Part shown: piece by piece, positions 1-13,188 of the stretch | Numbering within the stretch: the stretch's first letter is position 1 | Layout of the letters: every line of letters starts with the position of its first letter | Assembly (NCBI GenBank): GCA_029961685.1 | Contig: JARWKL010000001.1 | Location: forward strand, 24,440,295 to 24,504,294 | Length of the DNA: 64,000 nucleotides | From: Aristolochia californica | Taxonomy: Eukaryota; Streptophyta; Magnoliopsida; Piperales; Aristolochiaceae | Direction of reading: 5' to 3' | Translations under genes and position numbers: made by a program | The notes under the pieces: model-generated | Seen by the model: the letters and a program-made list of their open reading frames with translations, nothing else | Databases searched by the model: none | Told to the model about the DNA's origin: nothing

Positions 1-3000
1 CAGGGATTTTTAACTGAGTCTTGACTTCCAATCCATAAGTCAATTCTTTGGGTAATATAGCCCGTTACGCATGGTAAAACACTTTACAATCATCTATGAT
101 CGTTGGGTCAGCTTTTTGTAGATGGGCGAAATAATGGCTTGTTTGACTCGGGTAAATATCCCACCACACGTTCACTTGAGAATTTAATGAGCGTTTGTTA
201 CTCTATTCAAAAGCTTTGGATCCATAGGTTATTTGCATCTTTAACATGTTTCAAACATGCAAATTCATTTGTTAAGCATGTGAGGAGGAAATTTCTTTCT
301 TTTAAAATTCCAAGCTGTTAGGGTTGAAGTAGTGGAATTTCCCAAACTTGGAGAACAAAACTTTTGTATTCATTTCTGGTGTGTGAATAAATTTTCTTTG
401 CTTACTTTTATTATTGTTTTAATTTTTTTTCCCTACAAGAACTCTAAAATTTTCATATTGTTGTGATCTATTTGCCTTTTTGGTTTACAAGATGAAGGGA
501 GAGCGAAAACTCAAAGTTTTGATTAACGAAAAAAGTGTACATCTAATATGAAAATGCACAGTGCACAAATGTAGAGCGAGATAATTCCAAAGAGTTTCTG
601 TAATTTTTAGGGACTCTATGGTCTTTTTAGTTTTATATATCAGGTTTTGCAATTGTCGGGAAAAAGGGGGAAGCAGGGATTTTTAGCCGAGTGTTGACTC
701 CCAATCCATAAGTCATTTCTTAGGGTAATATAGCCCGTTACGCATGATATATCACTTTACAATCATCTATGATCGTTGGGTCAGCTTTTTGTAGATGCGC
801 AAAATAATGGCTTATTTGACTCGGGTAAATATCCCACCGCACGTTCACTTGAGAATTTAATGAACGTTTGTTATTCTCTTCAAAAGCTTTAGATCCATAG
901 GTGATTTGCATCTTTAACATGTTTAAAACATGCATATCCATTTTTAAAGCATGTGTGGAGGAAATCTCTGTCTTATAAAATTCCAACCTGGTAGGGTTGA
1001 ACTACTGGAATTTCGCAAACACTGACAAAAAAACTTTTGTGTTCATTTGTGGTGTGTGAATAAATTTTATTTACTTACATTTGTTATTGTTTTAAATTTT
1101 TTAACTCCAAAATTTTTATTTTGTAGTGATCTATTTGCCTTTTTGGCTGACGAGATGAAGGGAGAGCGAAAAATCAAAGTTTTGTTTTGAGAAAACAAAA
1201 GTACATCTAGAATGGAAATGCACAATGCACAAATGTAGAGGGAGATAATTCCAAAGAGTTTCTTTAATTTTTAGGGACTTTATGCTCTGCTTAGTTTTTA
1301 TATATCAGGTTTTACAATCGTCGGGAAAAAGGAGGAGGCAGGGATTTTTAACTGAGTCTTGACTCCCAATCCATAAGTCATTTCTTAGGGTAATATAGCC
1401 TGTTACGCATGATAAAATACTGTACAATCATGTATGATCGTTGGGTCAGCTTTTTGTAGATGGGCAAAATAATGGCTTGTTTGACTCGGGCAAATATCCC
1501 ACCACACGTTCACTTGAGAATTTAATGAGCGTTTGTTATTCTCTTCAAAACCTTTGGATCCATAGGTGATTTGCATCTTTAACATGTTTCAAACATGCAA
1601 ATCCATTTGTTAAGCATGTGTGGAGGAAATTTCTTTCTTTTAAAATTCCAAGCTGTTAGGGTTGAACTAGTGGAATTTCCCAAACTTGGACAACAAAACT
1701 TTTGTATTCATTTGTGGTGTGTGAATAAATTTCTTTGCTTTGATTTGTTAATGCTTTAATTTTTTTTTCCGTACATGAACTCTAAAATTTTCATTTGTTA
1801 TCTATTTGCCTTTTTGGTTGACGGGATAAAGGGAGAGCGAAAACTCAATGTTTTCATTTCTGAAAAAAATGTACATTTAAAATGAAAATGCCCAGTGTAC
1901 AAATGTAGAGCGAGATAATTCCAAAGAGTTTCTGAAATTTTTAGGGATTCGAAGGTCTTTTTAGTTTTTATATATCAGGTTTTCCAATCATCGGGAAAAA
2001 GGGGAAAGCAGGGACTTTTAACTGAATATTGACACCCAATCCATAAGTCATTTCTTTGGGTAATACAGCCCGTTATGCATGATAAATCACTTTACAATCA
2101 TCTATGATCGTTGGGCCAGCTTTTTGTAGATGGGAAAAATAATGGCTTCTTGGACTCGGGTAAATATCCCACCGCACGTTCACTTGAGAATTTAATGAGC
2201 GTTTGTTATTCTCTTCAAAAGCTTTGGATCCATAGGTGATTTTCATCTTTAACATGTATAAAACAAGCATATCCATTTTTAAAGCATGTGTGGAGGAAAT
2301 CTCTATCTTATAAAACTCCAAGCTCTTAGGGTTGAACTAGTGGAATTTCCAAAACTTGGACAACAAAACTTTCGTGTTCATTTGTGGTGTGTGAATAAAT
2401 TTTCTTTACCTACATTTGTTGTTGTTTTAAATTTTTTGACTCCAAAACTTTCATTTTTTTGTGATCTATTTGCCTTTTTGGTTTACGGGATGTAGGGAGA
2501 GCGAAAACTCAAAGTTTTGTTTTAAGAAAAAAGAGTACATCTAGAATGGAAATGCGCAATGCACAAATGTAGAGAGAGATAATTCCAAAGAGTTTCTTAA
2601 ATTTTTAAGGATTGTAACCTCTTGTTAGTTTTTATAGATCAGGTTTTCCAATCGTCGGGAAAAAGGGGGAGGCAGGGATTTTTAACTGAGTCTTGACTCC
2701 CAATCCAAAAGTCATTTCTCAAGGTAATATAGCCCGTTACGCATGATAAATCACTTTACAATCATCTATGATCGTTCGATCAGCTTTTTGTAGATGGGCA
2801 AAATAATGGCTTGTTTGACACGGGTAAATATCCCAGCACACATTGACTTGAGAATTTAATGAGTGTTGGATCCATAGGTGATTTGCATCTTTAACATGTT
2901 TCAAACATGCAAATCCATTTTTTAAGCATGAATGGTGGAAATCACTTTCTTATAAAATTCCAAGCTGTTAGGGTTGAACTAGTGGAATTTCCCAAACATG

Positions 3001-5324
3001 GACAACAAAAATTTTGTATTCATTTGTGATGTGTGAATAAATATTCTTTTCTTACATTTGTTATTTTTTAAAAAAATTTTCCATACATGAACTCTAAAAT
3101 TTTCATTTTATTGTGATCAATTTGCCTTTTTGGTTTACGGGATGAAGGGAGAGAGAAAACTCAAAGTTTTGATTGATGAAAAAAGAGTACATCTAAAATG
3201 AAAATGCACAGTGCACAAATGTATAGCGAGATAATTCCAAAGAGTTTCTGTAATTTTTAGGGATTCTAAGGTCTTTTTAGTTTTTATATATTAGGTTTTG
3301 CAATCGTCGGGAAAAAGGGGGAAGCAGGGATTTTTAACTGAGTCTTGACTCCCAATCCATAAGTCGTTTCTTAGGGTAATATAGCCCGTTACGCATGATA
3401 AATCACTTTACAATCATCTCTGATCGTTGGATCACCTTTTTGTAGATGGGCAAAATAATGGCTTGTTTGACTCGGGTAAATATCCCACCGCACGTTCACA
3501 TCAGACTTTATTGAACGTTTGTTATTCTCTTCAAAAGCTATGGATCCATAGGTGATTTGCATCTTTAACCTGTATCAAACAAGCATATCCAGTTTTAAAG
3601 CAGGTGTGGAGGAAATCACTTTCTTATAAAATTCCAAGCTGTTAGGGTTGAACTAGTGGAATTTCCCAAACTTGGACAATAAAACTTGTGTTCATTTGTG
3701 GTATATGAAAAAATTTTCTTTACTTACTTTTGTTATTGTTTTAAATTTTTTAGCTTCAAAATTTTTATTTTGTTGTGATCTATTTGCCTTTTAGGTTTAC
3801 GGGATGAAGGGAGAGCGAAAACGCAAAGTTTTGTTTTAAGAAAAAAGAGTACAGCTAGAATGGAAATGCACAATGCAAAAATGTAGAGAGATATAATTCC
3901 AAAGAGTTTCTGTAATTTTTAGGGATTGTATGCTCATCTTAGTTTTTCAATATACGGTTTTGCAATCGTCGGGAAAAAGGGGGGAGGCAGGGGTTTTTAA
4001 CCGAGTGTTGACTCTCAATCCATAAGTCATTTCTAAGGGTAATATTTCCTGTTACGCATGATAAATCACTTCACAATCATCTATGATCGTTGGATCAGCT
4101 TGTCGTAGTTGGGCAAAATAATGGCTTGTTTGACTCGGGTAAATATCCCACCGCACGTTCACTTGAGAATTTAATGAGCGTTTGTTATTCTCTTCAAAAG
4201 CTTTGGATCCATAGGTGATTTGCATCTTGAACATGTTTCAAACATTCAAATCCATTTTTTAAGCACATGTGGAGGAAATCTCTTTCTTATATAATTCCAA
4301 GCTGTTAGTGTTGAACTAGTGGAATTTCCCAAACTTGGACAACAAAAATTTTGTATTCATTTGTGGTGCGTGAATAAACTTCTTTACTTACATTTGTTAT
4401 TGTTTTAAATTTTATTTTGTACATGAACTCTAAAATTTTTATTTTGTTGTGATCTATTTGCCTTTTTGGTTTAAGGGATGAAGGGAGAGCGAAAACTCAA
4501 AGTTTTGATTTATGAAAAAAGAGTACATCCAAAATGAAATTGCACAGTGCAAATAAGTAGAGCGAGATAATTCCAAAGAGTTTCTGAAATTTTTAGGGAT
4601 TCTAAGGTCTTTTAGTTTTTATATATCAGGTTTTGCAATCATTGGGAAAAAGGGGGATGCAGGGATTTTTAACTGAGTCTTGACTCCCAATCCATAAGTC
4701 ATTTCTTAGGGTAATATAGCCCGTTATGCATGATAAATCACTTTACAAATATCTATGATCGTTGGGTCAGCTTTTTGTAGATGGGCAAAATAATGGGAGG
4801 TTTGACTCGGGTAAATATCCCACCACACGTTCACTTGAGAATTTAATGAGTGTTTTTTATTCTCTTCAAAAGCTTTGGATCAATAGGTGATTTGCATCTA
4901 TAACATGTTTCAAACATCCATATCCATTTTTAAAGCATGTGTGGAGGAAATCTCTCTCTTATAAAATTCCAAGCTGTTAGGGTTGAACTTGTAGAATTTC
5001 CCAAACTTAGACAACAAAACTTTTGTGTTCATTTGTCGTGTGAGAATAAATTTTCTTTACTTACATTTGTAATTGATTTAAATTTTTTAACTCCAAAATT
5101 TTAATTTTGTTGTGATCTATTTGCCTTTTTGGTTTACGGGATAAAGGGAGAGCGAAAACTCAAAGTTTAGTTTTAAGAAAAAAGAGTACCTCTAGAATGG
5201 AAATGCACAATGTAAAAATGTAGAGAGAGATAATTCCAAAGAGTTTCTGTAATTTTTAGGGATTGTATGCTCTTCTTAGTTTTTAAATATTAGGTTTTGC
5301 AATCGTCGCGAAAAAGGGGGGAGG
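1..5324 (+). repeat. Satellite block 1: regular A-B dimers (units 1-8)
   Basis: Units start at 1 (A), 674 (B), 1339 (A), 2009 (B), 2673 (A), 3325 (B), 3988 (A) and 4660 (B). Strict alternation gives a dimeric higher-order repeat of about 1.33 kb. Unit 5 is 652 bp because about 21 bp between TGAGTGTT and GGATCC (near 2,867) is missing, which removes the HindIII site there. Confidence 0.9.
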
Positions 5325-8300
5325 CAGGGATTTTTAACCGAGTCTTGACTCTCAATCCATAAGTCATTTCTTAGGGTAATATTGCCCGTTATGCATGATA
5401 AATCATTTCACAATCATCTATGATCGTTGGGTCAGGTTTTTGTAGATGGGCAAAATAATGGCTTGTTTGACTCGGGAAAAAATCCCTCTGCACCACTTGA
5501 GAATTTAATGAGCGTTTGTTATTCTCTTCAAAAGTTTTGGATCCATAGGTGATTTGCATCTTTAACATGTTTAAAATATGCATATCCATTTTAAAAGCAT
5601 GTGTGGAGAAAATCTCTCTCTTATAAACTTCCAAGTTGTTAGGGTTGAACTAGTGGAATTTCCCAAAGTTGGACTACAAAACTTTTGTGTTCATTTGTGG
5701 TGTGTGAATAAATTTTCTTTACTTACATTTGTTATTTTTTTTAAATTTTTTAACTCCAAAATTTTTATTTTGTTGTGATCTATTTCCCTTTTTGGTTTAC
5801 GGGATGAAGGGAGAGCGAAAACTCAAAGTTTTAATTTATGAAAAAAGTGTACATCTAAAATTAAATTGCACAGTGCACGAATGTAGAGCGAGATAATTCC
5901 ATAGAGTTTCTGTAATTTTTAGGGATTCTAAGGTCTTTTTAGTTTATAAATATGAGGTTTTGCAATCGTCGGGAAAAAGGGGGAAGCATGGATTTTTAAC
6001 TGAGTGTTAATTCCGAATCCATAAGTCATTTCTTTGGGTAATATAGCCCGTTACGCATGGTAAATCACTTTACAATCATCTATGACCGTTGGGTCAGCTT
6101 TTTGAAGATGGGCAAAATAATGGCTTGTTTGACTCGGGTAAATATCCCACCACACGTTCACTTGAGAATTTAATGAGCGTTTGTTATTCTCTTCAAAAGC
6201 TTTGGATCCATAGGTGATTTTCATCTTAACATGTTTCAAACATGAATATCCATTTTTAAAGCATGTGTGGAGGAAATCTCTTTCTTATAAAATTCCAAGC
6301 TGTTAGGGTTGAACTAGTGGAATTTCCCATACTTGGACAACAATACTTGTATTCATTTGTGGTGTGTGAATAAATTTTCATTACTTACTTTTGTTATTGT
6401 TTAAAATTTTTTAACTCCAAAATTTTCAATTTTTTGTGATCTATTTGCCTTTTTGGTTTACAGGATGATGGGAGAGCGAAAACTCAATGTTTTGTTGTAA
6501 GAAAAAAGAGTACATCTAGAATGGAAATGCACAATGCACAAATTTAGAGAGAGATAATTCCAAAGAGTTTCTGTAATTTTTAGGGCTTGTAAGCTCTTCT
6601 TAGTTTTTAAATATCAGATTTTGCAATCGTCGGGAAAAGGGGGGGATGCAGGGATTTTTAACTGAGTCTTGACTCCCAATCCATAAGTCATTTCTTAGGG
6701 TAATATTGCCCGTTACGCATGATAAATCACTTTACAATCATCTATCATCGTTGGGTCAGCTTTTTCTAGATGGGCAAAATAATCCCTTGTTTGACTCGGG
6801 TAAATATCCCACCGCACGTTCACTTGAGAATTTAATGAGCGTTTGTTATTCTCTTCGAAAGCTTTGGATCCACAGGTGATTTGCATCATTAACATGTTTA
6901 AAATATGCATATCCATTTTTAAAGCATGTGTGGAGGAAATCTCTCTTATAAAATTCCAAGCTATTTGGGTTGAACTAGTGGAATTTCCCATACTTGGACA
7001 ACAAAACTTGTATTCATTTGTGGTGTGTGAATAAATTTTCATTACTTACTTTTGTTATTGTTTTAAATTTTTTAACTCCAAAATTTTCATTTTTTTGTGA
7101 TCTATTTGCCTTTTTGGTTTACGGGATGAAGGGAGAGCGAAAACTCAATGTTTTTTTGTAAGAAAAAAGTGTACATCTAGAATGGAAATGCACAATGCAC
7201 AAATTTAGAGAGAGATAATTCCAAAGAGTTTCTGTAATTTTTAGGGGTTGTAAGCTCTTCTTAGCTTTTAAATATCAGGTTTTGCAATCGTCGGGAAAAG
7301 GGGGGGATGCAGGGATTTTTAACTGAGTCTTGACTCCCAATCCATAAGTCATTTCTTAGGGTAATATTGCCCGTTACGCATGATAAATCACTTTACAATC
7401 ATCTATCATCGTTGGGTCAGCTTTTTCTAGATGCGCAAAATAATCCCTTGTTTGACTCGGGTAAATATCCCACCGCACGTTCACTTGAGAATTTAATGAG
7501 CGTTTTTTATTCTCTTCAAAAGCTTTGGATCCATAGGTGATTTGCATCTTTAACATGTTTCAGACATGCATATCCATTTTTAAAGCATGTGTGGAGGAAA
7601 TCTCTCTCTTGTGAAATTCCAAGCTGTTAGGGTTGAACTAGTAGAATTTCCCAAACTTGGACAACAAAACTTTTGTGTTCATTTGTTGTGTGTGAATAAA
7701 TTTTCTTTACTTACATTTGTAATTGTGTTAAATTTTTTAACTCAGACAATTCCAAAAAGTTTCTGTAATTTTTTGGGATTCTAAGGTCTTTTTAGTTTTT
7801 ATATATCAGGTTTTGCAATCGTCGGGAAAAAGGGGGAAGCATGGATTTTTAACTGAGTTTTGACTCCCAATCCATAAGTCATTTCTTAGGGAAATATAGC
7901 CCGTTACGAATGATAAATCACTTTACAATCATCTATGATCGTTGGGTTAGCTTTTTGTTCATGGGCAAAATAATGGCTTGTTTGACTCGGGTAAATATCC
8001 CACCGCATGTTCACTTGAGAATTTAATTAGCGTTTGTTATTCTCTTCAAAAGTTTTGGATCCATTGGTGATTTGCATCTTTAACATGTTTAAAACATGCA
8101 TATCCATTTTTAAATCATGTGTGGAGGAAATCTCTTTCTTATAAATTTCCAAGCAGTTAGGGTTGAACTAGTCGAATTTCCCATACTTGGACAACAAAAC
8201 TTTTGTGTTCATTTGTGGTGTGAGAATAAATTTTCTTTACCTACATATGTTATTGTTTTAAATTTTTAACTCCAAAACTTTCATTTTTTTATGATCTATT

Positions 8301-9164
8301 TGCCTTTTTGGATTACGAGATGAAGGGAGAGCGAAATCTTAAAGTTTTGTTTTAAGAAAAAAGAGTACATCTAGAATGGAAATGCACAATGCACAAATGT
8401 AGACAGAGATAATTCCAAAGAGTTTCTGCAATTTTTAGGGATTGTAAGCTCTTCCTAGTTTTTATATATCAGGTTTTGCAATTGTCGGGAAAAAGGGGGA
8501 GCAGGGATTTTTAACTGAGTCTTGGCTCCCAATCCATAAGTCATTTCTTAGGGTAATATAGCCCGTTACGCATGATAAATCACTTTACAATCATCTATGA
8601 TCGTTGGGTCAGCTTTTTGTAGATGGGCAAAATAATGGCTGATTTGACTCGGGTAAATATCCCACCACACGTTCACTTGAGAATTTAATGAGCGTTTGTT
8701 ATTCTTCTCAAAAGCTTTGGATCCATAGGTGGTTTGCATCTTTAACATGTTTCAAACATGCAAATCCATTTTTTTAACATGTGTGGAGGAAATCTCTTTC
8801 TTATAAAATTCCAAGCTGTTAGTGTTGAACTAACGGAATTTCCCAAACTTGGACAACAAAAATTTTGTATTCATTTGTGGTATGTGAAAAATTTTCTTTA
8901 CTTACATTTGTTATTGTTTAAAATTTTTTAACTCCAATACTTTCAATTTGTTGTGATCTATTTGCCTTTTTTTTTTGTGAGATGAAGGGAGAGCGAAAAC
9001 TCAAAGTTTTGTTTTAATAAAAAAGAGTACATCTTGATTAGAAATGCACAATGGACAAATATAGAAAGAGATAATTCCAAAGAGTTTCTGTAATTTTTAG
9101 GGAATGTAAGCTCTTCTTAGTTTTTATATATCAGGTTTTGCAATCGTCGGGAAAAAGGGGGAAG
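5325..9164 (+). repeat. Satellite block 2: rearranged units 9-14
   Basis: Units start at 5325 (B front, A tail), 5987 (B), 6649 (B), 7310 (B front, A tail, internal deletion), 7840 (B) and 8502 (A front, B tail). The A-B alternation breaks down here. Units 10, 11 and the front of 12 share private variants: a G7 run followed by ATGCAGGG at about 6,640 and 7,300, and CTATCATCGTT with AATCCCTTGTTTG in units 11 and 12. This indicates a local duplication with a step of about 661 bp. Confidence 0.85.
7738..7748 (+). other. ~133-bp deletion junction in unit 12
   Basis: Unit 12 (7310-7839) is only 530 bp. After TTTTTTAACTC at about 7,742 the sequence jumps to AGACAATTCC, omitting the segment that normally contains the CCAAAATTTTC, GATGAAGGGAGAGCG and GTACATCTAGAATGG landmarks. 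Upstream is B-type and downstream (GATTCTAAGGTCTTTTTAG) is A-type, so the junction joins two subfamilies. It looks like an unequal recombination product. Confidence 0.8.
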
Positions 9165-12100
9165 CAGGGATTTTTAACTGAGTGTTGACTCCCAATCCAT
9201 AAGTCATTTCTTAGGGTAAGGTAGCCCGTTACGCATGATAAATCACTTTACAATCATCTATGGTCGTTGGGTCAGCTTTTTGTAGATGGGACAAATAATG
9301 GCTTGTTTGACTAGGGTAAATATCCCACCACACGATCACTTGAGAATTTAATGAGCGTTTGTTATTCTCGTTAAAAGCTTTGGATCCATCGGTGATTTGC
9401 ATCTTTAACATGTTTTAAACATGCAAATCCATTTTTTAAGCATGTGTGGAGGAAATCTCTTTCTTATAAAATTCAAAGCTGTTAGGGTTGACTTAGTGGA
9501 ATTTCCCAAACTTGGACAACAAAACTTTTGTATTCATTTGTGGTGTGTGAATAAATTTTCTTCACTTACATTTGTTATTGTTTTAAATTTTTTTCCATAC
9601 ATGAACTCTAAAATTTTCATTTTGTTGTGATCTATTTGCCTTTTTGGTTTACGGGATGAAGGGAGAGTGAAAACACAATGTTTTGATTTATGAAAAAAGT
9701 GTACATCTAAAATGAAAATGCATAGTGGACAAATGTAGAGCGAGATAATTCCAAAGAGTTTTTGTTATTTTTAAGGATTGTAAGGTCTTTTTACTTTTTA
9801 TATATCAGGTTTTACAATCGTCAAGAAAAAGGGGGAAGCAGGGATTTTTAACTGAGTGTTGACTCCGTATCCATAAGACATTTCTTAGGGTAATATAGCC
9901 CGTTACGCATGGTAAATGACTTTACAATCATCTATGATCGTTGGGTTAACTTTTTGTAGATGGGAAAAATAATGGCTTGTTTGACACGGGTAAATTTGCC
10001 ACCGCACGTTCACTTGAGAATTTAATGAGTGTTTGTTATTCTATTAAAAAGCTTTGGATCCATAGGTGATGTGCATCTTTAACTTGTTTAAAACATGCAT
10101 ATCCATTTTTAAAGCATGTGTGGAGGAAATCTCTTTCTTATAAAATTCCAAGCCGTTGGGGTGGAACTAGTGAAATTTCCCAAACTTGGCAACATAACTT
10201 TTTTGTTCATTTGTGGTGTGTGAATTAATTTTCTTTACATACATTTGTTATTGTTTTAAATTTTTTAACTCCAAAATTTTCATTTTGTTGTGATCTATTT
10301 GCCTTTTTGGTTTACAGGATGAAGGGAGAGCGAAAACTCAAAGTTTTGTTTTAACAAAAAAAGAGTACATCTAGAATGGAAAAGCTCAATGCACAAATGT
10401 CGAGAGAGATAATTCCAAAGAGTTTCTATAATTTTTAGGGATTCTAAGCTCTTCTTAGTTTTTATATATAATGTTTTGCAATTGACGGGAAAAAGGGGGA
10501 GGTAGGGATTTTTAACTGTGTCTTCACTCCCAATCCATTAGTCATTTCATAGGGTAATATAGCCTGTTACGCATGATAAATCATTGTACAATAATCTATG
10601 ATCGTTGGGTCAACTTTTTGTTGATGGGCAAAATAATGGCTTGTTTGACTCAGGTAAATCTCCCACCGCACGTTCACTTGAGAATTTAATTAGCGTTTGT
10701 TATTCTCTTCAAAAGGTTTGGATCCATAGGTGATTTGCATCTTTAACATGTTTCAAACATGCAAATCCATTTTTTAAGCATGTGTGGAGGAAATCTCTTT
10801 CTTATAAAATTCCAAGCTGTTAGGGTTGAACTACTGGAATTTCCCATAATTGGACAACAAAACTTTTGTATTCATTTGTAGTGTATGAATAAATTTTCTT
10901 TACTTATATTTGTTATTGTTTTAAATATTTTTCCGTACATGAACTCTAAAATTTTCATTTTGTTGTGATCTATTAGCCTTTTTGGTTTAAGGGATGAAGG
11001 GAGAGCGAAAACACAAAGTTTTTATTTATGAAAAAAGTGTACATCTAAAATGAAAATGCACAGTGCACAAATGGAGAGCGAGATAATTCCAAAGAGTTTC
11101 TGTAATTTTAAGGGATTCTAAGGTCTTTTTAGTTTTTATATATCAGGTTTGGCAATCGTCGGGAAAAAGGGGGAAGCAGGGATTATTAACTGAGGGTTGA
11201 CTCCCAATCCATAAGTCATTTCTTTGGGTAATATAGCCCGTTACGCATGGTAAATCACTTTACAATCATCTATGATCGTTGGGTCAGCTTTTTGTAGATG
11301 TGCAAAATAATGGCTTGTTTGACTCGGGTAAATATCCCACCGCACGTTCACTTGAGAATTTAATGAGCGTTTGTTATTCTCTTTAAAAGCTTTGGATCAA
11401 TAGGTGATTTGCATCATTAACATGTTTCAAACATGTAAATCCATTTTTTAAGCATGTGTGGAGGAAATCTCTTTCTTATAAAATTCCAAGCTGTTAGGGT
11501 TGAACTAGTGGAATTTCCCAAACTTGGACAACAGAACTTTTGTATTCATTTGTGGTGTGTGAATAAATTTTCTTTACTTACATTTGTTATTGTTTTAAAT
11601 TTTTTTCCATACATGAACTCTAAAATTTTCATTTTGTTGTGATCTATTTGCCTTTTTGGTTTACGGGATGAAGGGAGAGCGAAAACTCAAAGTTTTAATT
11701 TATGAAAAAAGTGTACATCTAAAATTAAATTGCACAGTGCACGAATGTAGAGCGAGATAATTCCATAGAGTTTCTGTAATTTTTAGGGATTCTAAGGTCT
11801 TTTTAGTTTATAAATATGAGGTTTTGCAATCGTCGGGAAAAAGGGGGAAGCATGGATTTTTAACTGAGTGTTAATTCCGAATCCATAAGTCATTTCTTTG
11901 GGTAATATAGCCCGTTACGCATGGTAAATCACTTTACAATCATCTATGATCGTTGGGTCAGCTTTTTGTAGATGGGCAAAATATTGGCTTGTTTGACTTG
12001 GGTAAATATGCCACCACACGTTCACTTGAGAATTTAATGAGCGTTTGTTATTCTCTTTAAAAGCTTTGGATCAATAGGTGATTTGCATCATTAACATGTT

Positions 12101-13188
12101 TCAAACATGTAAATCCATTTTTTAAGCATGTGTGGAGGAAATCTCTTTCTTATAAAATTCCAAGCTGTTAGGGTTGAACTAGTGGAATTTCCCAAACTTG
12201 GACAACAGAACTTTTGTATTCATTTGTGTTGTGTGAATAAATTTTCTTTACTTACATTTGTTATTGTTTTAAATTTTTTTCCGTACATGAACTCTAAAAT
12301 TTTCATTTTGTTGTGTTCTATTTGCCTTTTTGGTTTACGGGATGAAGGGAGAGCGAAAACTCAATGTTTTGATTTATAAAAAAAGTGTACATCTAAAATG
12401 AAAATGCATAGTGTACAAAAGCAGAGCGAGATAATTCCAAAGAGTTTCTGTAATTTTTAGGGATTCTAAGGTCTTTTTAGTTTTTATATATCAGGTTTTG
12501 CAATCGTCGGGAAAAAGGAGGAAGCAGTGATTTTTAACTGAGTGTTGACTCCCAATCCATAAGTCATTTCTTAGGGTAATATAGCCCGTTATGCATGATA
12601 AATCACTTTACAATCATCTATGATTGTTGGGTCAGCTTTTTGTTGATGGGCAAAGTAATGGCTTGTTGGACTCGAGTAAATATCCCACCGCACGTTCACT
12701 TGAGAATGTAATGAGCGTTTGTTATTCTCTTCAAAAGCTTTGGATCCATAGGTGATTTGCATCTTTAACATGTTTAAAACATGCATATCCATTTTTAAAG
12801 CATGTGTGGAGGAAATCTCTTTCTTATAAAATTCTAAGATGTTCGGTTTGAACTAGTGGAATTTCCAAAACTTGGACAACAAAACTTTTGTGTTCATTTG
12901 TGGTGTGTGAATAAATTTTCTTTACTTACATTTTTTATTGTTTTAAATTTTTTAACACCAAAATTTTCATTTTGCTGTGATCTAGTTGCCTTTTCCGTTT
13001 ACGGGATGAAGGGAGAGCGAAAACTCAAAGTTTTGTTTTAAGAAAAAAGAGTACATCTAGAATGGAAATGCACAATGCCCAAATGTAGAGAGAGATAATT
13101 CCAAAGAGTTTCCTTAATTTTTAGGGACTGTAAGCTCTTCTTAGTTTTTATATATTAGGTTTTGCAATCGTCGGGAAAAAGGGGGAGG
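9165..13188 (+). repeat. Satellite block 3: units 15-20 with an A-A-A run
   Basis: Units start at 9165 (A), 9839 (B), 10503 (A), 11177 (A), 11851 (A) and 12525 (B). Units 18 and 19 share GATCAATAGG with GCATCATTAACATG and an ACATGTAAATCC variant at a 674-bp step, so they are local duplicates. The first part of unit 19 also shares a rare-variant tract with 5.8-6.1 kb. Confidence 0.85.

Noticed and set aside
650..690. G-quadruplex in every monomer (GGGAAAAAGGGGGAGGCAGGG)
   Set aside because: There are only three runs of three or more G plus one GG, so at best a weak two-layer structure. Only the G22 expansion is worth noting.
900..915. ATTTGCAT octamer in each monomer as a transcription-factor site
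   Set aside because: The octamer factor is an animal system, and the match is a short AT-rich sequence with no support in plants.
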